Assembly (NCBI GenBank): GCA_036345935.2
Contig: JADWOT020000010.1
Coordinates: 11,455,492-11,519,491 of the forward strand
Origin: Taenia hydatigena
Lineage: Eukaryota > Platyhelminthes > Cestoda > Cyclophyllidea > Taeniidae
Length of the DNA stretch: 64,000 nucleotides
Reading direction: 5' to 3'
The notes beneath the pieces are model-generated. The model worked only from the letters and a program-made list of their open reading frames with translations. It was not told where the DNA came from and made no database searches. Below, piece by piece: positions 59,481 through 64,000 of this stretch; positions within the stretch are counted from its first letter, which is position 1, and every line of letters begins with the position of its first letter. The translations under genes and the position numbers were made by a program.

Positions 59481-62400
59481 TTTATTCAAACAAAGCGCAT
59501 TTAAGCAGCAACGCATTTGGGCAAAGAGAGAGGCAAATGACAGTTTGCATGCAGATCTCAAGCACACATCGCGATGAAATCTTCGAGAGAATGAGTTCAC
59601 CAAAGTGCTGCCATCAGCAGCGACGTAAAAATGGCTAAAAGAATGAGAAAGAGAAGGTAGGCACACCTTTAGAAGTGATGGAACTGCAATAATAAATGGA
59701 TTTTGGGATTGAAAGAAAAGTGCATTCCTGACTGCTGCATTGGAAAGGTTCAGAACTGTGCAAAGTACATATCTCAAAAGGAACTAAGAAGTAGCTATTC
59801 CATCGACACGAAGTAAGAGGAATACGCGTTGCTGAAACAGCAGGCAGCGTCTAAATAATCGTCTGTTGACAGCCTCCTATCAAATGCTCGTCATGTTCTG
59901 CGTGTCTCAGCAACGCGAATGGGTGTCTTACCGTTGGAGGCCAGTGCAGTCGTGGGACCTGTGAGATGCAAGCATACGAAGAGAGGTGGCTCAGTGAAGT
60001 GGCACTCGAGTGGAGGGATCGGTGCATTGAGATTCGTGGAAAGAAGTCATTGCATCAACTTACCAGAGGAAGTCGTTGCTGTTTGAGTGCGAAACAACAC
60101 TTCATGCAAGGCTTGGCTAATCAACGTGACCTTTCCCACATTCACACATCCAAGCAGCACTTTGTGGTGTTTTAAACGAAGTGGATGAAGCAAGCTGAGT
60201 GTGACGTGGAAGAGAACATTTGCATCAACTGTAGAATATTTAACGTATCGTCCAACTAGCACTGCAAATGACTGTAACTTACGGTTGGATGTCGTAGCTA
60301 AGCAAAGGCAGTAACTTGTGAGTGGAGGAAGTGAGGAATGCGTGGACACACAATCAGAATGGTGGCTTACGAGAACGCAGAGATTGTAGTAGAAGCGCTT
60401 TTGGTTCTGGAAAAAAGGCATAAAATTACTAGAGCCAATCACCACAAACGTGTGTCGAAATGCAATTCTCGATATGAAGCAAATGTTTTAGGAGAAACAA
60501 GCAAAGCGATGTGCAATGGCAGCCTGAAAGATGGTCGTTGTGGACGGATTTAATGTGTCATTTGGTGAGGGACTATTGCAGCAACCGCAAAAGAAGCTGA
60601 TCCTTTGGGATGCCAGCAGCACCCACCTTTTCACGTATCACAATAATGTGGGCAAACAAGCACAGCAGAGAAATACTGGCACACCTGACACACCCTAAAC
60701 TTAACCTGTAGTTTGGTGGATGCAGCAGTGAAGGCTTTAAATTAGCTATTCGTGTGATGGGACATTTGCCTACGGCATTTCAACTTGACGCAGCTCCTAC
60801 TGACCGTGTGTTGTCGCTAGCCGAATTCGAGGAGAAGGATTGTGGAGATGCTGAGATAGTCGTGTTATATGCTCTGCTCCTCAACTTCTTTGCGATGTTG
60901 TGGCAGAGAGCATGAAAGATTGCTAATGACGTAGAAGGTGTTTGGTGAAGGAACTCATTAGGATCAGTGACCTGACGCAGATGTTTCCAGTTGGGGAATG
61001 CCGCATGGCACATAGAATGCGTTAGTTTCGAAGTATTCACGGCCGTTAAACAGCGGCTTACTTACACGAACAATCTAAGCATTGACGAATGAGACAAATA
61101 TTCATTAACTGGTAGAACTGAAAGCTTTAATGTGCAAATGGATGAAAGGTATTCCCACTCAATGCCTCTGTGGCTAATGTAAGGAGCAAGGGGGCACTGA
61201 CGCAATGTGGGAGACTAGACAGATAAAGCATTCACTTAGCATAATCTGGTTCTTGTAGGCTGCAAACGTGGGTGGATACGTAGTCCAATTTCCACATTTC
61301 ACCACCTCCTCCGTGGAATTTAGGGTAAAGTGCGCTGGATAGGGAGAGCCGCAGACTGAGCGCGAATGCTGGCATGAATCAAGTGTGTGTGTGCAGTGTA
61401 ACTCAGAGGCATTGAGGGATGTGCCATGTGAAGAAGGAGGAATGCAGTTTTTGCAATGAGGTAACGCTACAACTAACCTTGCATTAGAAGTCGGGTTATG
61501 GATCAATTCAATTTACTCACCGCTTCTACCCTGGTAAGCTGAAAGTTATGCCAAGTAAATAATTGTAAATTAGTTGGCATGAAATGCTTCCGGTAGCGAG
61601 GCACCAACATCAATTATTTCTAAGTACTCAAATGTGATTCTCTCAAGTTGGAGCAGTTTGTAAGCGCAAGGAAAGGCTTCCACAGGCAAGAACGTGGTGC
61701 TCTCCAGCTTCTGTGGAATAGGCATGCGTCCGTACTTACCATTACACGCCGCGATCTCTGGCGATTCACCTACATCAACGCAACACATTCAGTCACCGTG
61801 TGAGGACTTGTGCAGTTAAGGTCTGTCGATAGTTGGAGTCGTCAGGACCCTACTTATCTCAGAACCACATTACTTTGAAGTGTAAGTCGGAAATAGGCCC
61901 ACCTTGCCAGTGTGGACAACCACTCACCTTCTTGCTCCCAATCAACAGTAACCGCAAGACTCCTTCGCCGCCCAATCCATTCGAATGTGGTATGTTTATG
62001 AGCATTACGTCGTGTGAAGTTCAAAACAAATATTCTTAGGTCGGATTTGGTGTCCTTCGACAAATCACCTTTGTTGAGCAGAGAAGTCGTAATGTACACA
62101 TTAGTTGGCTTTAAGGAGACGCCAAATGACCTGTTGAAATGCTCAGCAAACTCACTGCAGATAGGTGGTGCCGGTCGTCGAAGAGTAACGCCCTTCCATG
62201 TGCACCTGCGAAATCCTTTCACCCTAAAGTCGACCTGCGTTATGGAGAGTACAAAAGGACAGAATAGAGAGAGCACAAAACGCTGAGTAGGCGACGAAGA
62301 GGATTACGCAAACGTGGCAATGGCACGTCCATGAACAATGTACCAACCCTAGATTCACTGTTCGCGCCTCCAACAGCGAATTTCACCTCCACGTACGACT

Positions 62401-63311
62401 TGTCTCCCCGAAATCTGGACAGTGGAAATGACGTGTTCATGTCGACTTCACCTGTGTAGAAGAAGTGCTTAATGATTAGGCTGCCTCACTCTTCTTCCTT
62501 CCAACACTTGGTTATTTGAAGGACTCAGATGGCACATCTACCACATCAACCGCATTGAGCACTCGAAATGCCATGCTGTGTAAATCAAGTGTATCTGGAG
62601 CAATCAGTTCATGTCAAGCAGGAGTCCAATCCGCACAGCTTGTGCTCGTTCCTCCCCAACTCCCTCCACTCACCTTCCTCTGGCTTCTCAAAAGCACACT
62701 TGGGCACGAAAATTGCCGACGCAAATAGTCCATCTGCACCCCATATTTGCAACCCCTCCTCTTTGGACACGTCGTCGACAGTGAGGTTGGCACTTTCTGA
62801 AATTGGACACAGAAGTGTCGATGCGTCAAAGAAGACTTCTGCTACACCACTCCTGTTTGCACCCGAAGGTTTGTTTATTACAACAGCAAACGAATGAAAG
62901 TAAGAGTTCTCAGTCTTCTACCTACCTCCATCGGTTTGGCAGGGTCTACTCAAGACTTCTTCTTTGACGTAACACGCGCCATTCCTAACGTCAATGTCGG
63001 AGGATTGGCCAGTTTTCCACCTCGTTTTCAAAACCTGCAATCAATTCGAGTGCCCATTTCATCCGCCAATGCGCGAAACTTTCACCCTTGTAGTAGCAAC
63101 TATGCCACGCCGCATGAAAAGGGTTATCATAATATGAAATTTGGATCGTGAAGGAGCACCAAAGAATGGGTCTCCTATCATGCTAGCACGTAGTGTGCGT
63201 TTATACTAAGTACAGTACGTACGGCATTTTTGGGTAAACGGAAGTACATCAACGGTGATGATCCCTGCGGTGTTCCAACAATGCGAGAGCCCCACAGCAC
63301 TGGCTCCGCTC
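59481..63311 (-). CDS. Copy C: intact family module with anchor exon, first exon not seen
   Basis: Exons in transcript order: 63223-63311, 62926-63034, 62674-62796, 62348-62451, 61928-62234, 61740-61769, 61521-61538, 60283-60297, 60064-60078, 59932-59958 and 59597-59634. All splice sites are usable and no stop occurs before the end. With a 46-nt signal exon like that of gene A the total would be 921 nt, a multiple of three. The six cysteines are kept (GACYV, RPCQ, VPKCAF, RRCTW, PICSEF, AACN). The tail differs from gene A: two 15-nt exons give ATTSN and TTSSG, then GPTTALASN and the hydrophobic end AIFTSLLMAALW, a more mucin-like, GPI-style C-terminus. The poly(A) signal is at 59481-59486. 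No exon 1 lies upstream; copy G sequence begins at 63345 instead. Confidence 0.8.
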
Positions 63312-63344
63312 CTGTTTCACAAGGTTAAAATGCATTAAAGGGAA

Positions 63345-64000
63345 ATAAGAAGTAGCAATTCCATCGACACGAAGCAAGAGGAATACGCGTTGCTGTAGCA
63401 ACGCGCAGCGCCTCTTATCAAACACTCGTCATGATCTGCGTGTCTCAGCAACGCGAATGGGTGTCTTACCGTTGGAGGCCAGTGCAGTCGTGGGACCTGT
63501 GAGATGCAAGCATACGAAGAGAGGTGGCTCAGTGAAGTGGCACTCGAGTGGAGGGATCAGTGCTTTGAGATTTGTGGAAAGAAGTCAGTGCATCAACTTA
63601 CCAGAGGAAGTCGTTGCTGTTTGAGTGCAAATACAACACTTCATGCAAGGCTTGGCTAATCAACGTGACCTTTCCCACATTCACACATCCAAGCAGCACT
63701 TTGTGGTGTTTTAAACGAAGTGGATGAAGCAAGCTGAGTGTGACGTGGAAGAGAACATTTGCATCAACTGTAGGAAATCAAACGCATCGTCCAACTAGCA
63801 CTGCAAATGACTGTAACTTACGGTTGGATGTCGTAGCTAAGCAAAGGCAGTAACTTGTGAGTGGAGGAAGTGAGGAATGCGTGGACACACAATCAGAATG
63901 GTGGCTTACGAGTAGGGGTAGTTTGTGGCAGAGGCGATCCTGGTTCTGCAAAGAAGTCGCAGAATTACCACAGTCAGTTGCCACAAACATGAGTCAAAAT
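63345..64000 (-). CDS. Copy G: upstream duplicated micro-exon block, continuing past the window
   Basis: This is nearly identical (by eye about 97%) to 59790-60420. It holds the micro-exons at 63822-63836 (15 nt), 63602-63616 (15 nt) and 63470-63496 (27 nt), all with the same splice sites as in copy C. The tail exon with its stop, expected about 300 nt further along, is absent; copy C exon 2 comes instead. Phases are compatible, so G and C may form one transcript. The remaining exons of G would lie to the right of the window. Confidence 0.6.

Noticed and set aside
62836..62866. Alternative acceptor upstream of exon 4 in copy C (GTAGCAG)
   Set aside because: It gives an open reading, but the acceptor at 62797 is the one conserved in A and B and preserves the exon length class.

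Overview
This looks like nuclear DNA from a repeat-rich invertebrate, most likely a parasitic flatworm (cestode or trematode). The signs are intron-rich genes with GT-AG splice sites, long non-coding stretches, many decayed Ty3/gypsy pol fragments, simple repeats such as (GAAT)n, and one gene family with runs of tiny symmetric exons, an architecture described for the micro-exon genes (MEGs) of parasitic flatworms. No bacterial-style operon, rRNA or confident tRNA was seen. The species assignment is inference.

The main content is a family of multi-exon genes for secreted, apparently surface-anchored proteins, present as one complete gene and at least eight partial or broken relatives. Copy A (+, 4913-8540) can be read as 12 exons totalling 942 nt (313 aa). 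It has a signal-peptide exon, a six-cysteine ectodomain on five ordinary exons, five consecutive micro-exons of 30, 18, 21, 33 and 27 nt, and a last exon coding a hydrophobic tail. Copy B (-, 27660-31708) has lost its start codon and carries a 1-nt insertion. Copy C (-, 59481-63311) is open from exon 2 to the last exon. Copy G (-, 63345 to the window edge) is a near-identical duplicate of the micro-exon part of C, joined directly upstream of C, so that G exon 10 and C exon 2 are splice-compatible in frame. D, F, H, I and J are decayed pieces. In A to D an AATAAA signal lies about 110 nt past the stop codon.

Between the family members the window is mostly transposon debris. One Ty3/gypsy element (about 13957-17772) has recognisable protease tail, reverse transcriptase, RNase H, integrase and a 3' LTR, but its gag-like part is on the opposite strand and pol is broken. 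Older gypsy pieces lie at 1-700, 12380-12660, 20640-22700, 39740-40220, 40512-40890 and 41250-41830, and a solo-LTR-like copy at 36660-36830. Three further dispersed repeats (here R1, R2, R3) account for much of the rest. A large inverted duplication (43965-47290 against 51593-55022) carries its two blocks in permuted order.

The remaining intervals (for example 9400-11330, 18270-20640, 34740-35700, 41830-43965) contain only short open frames that I cannot support as genes.
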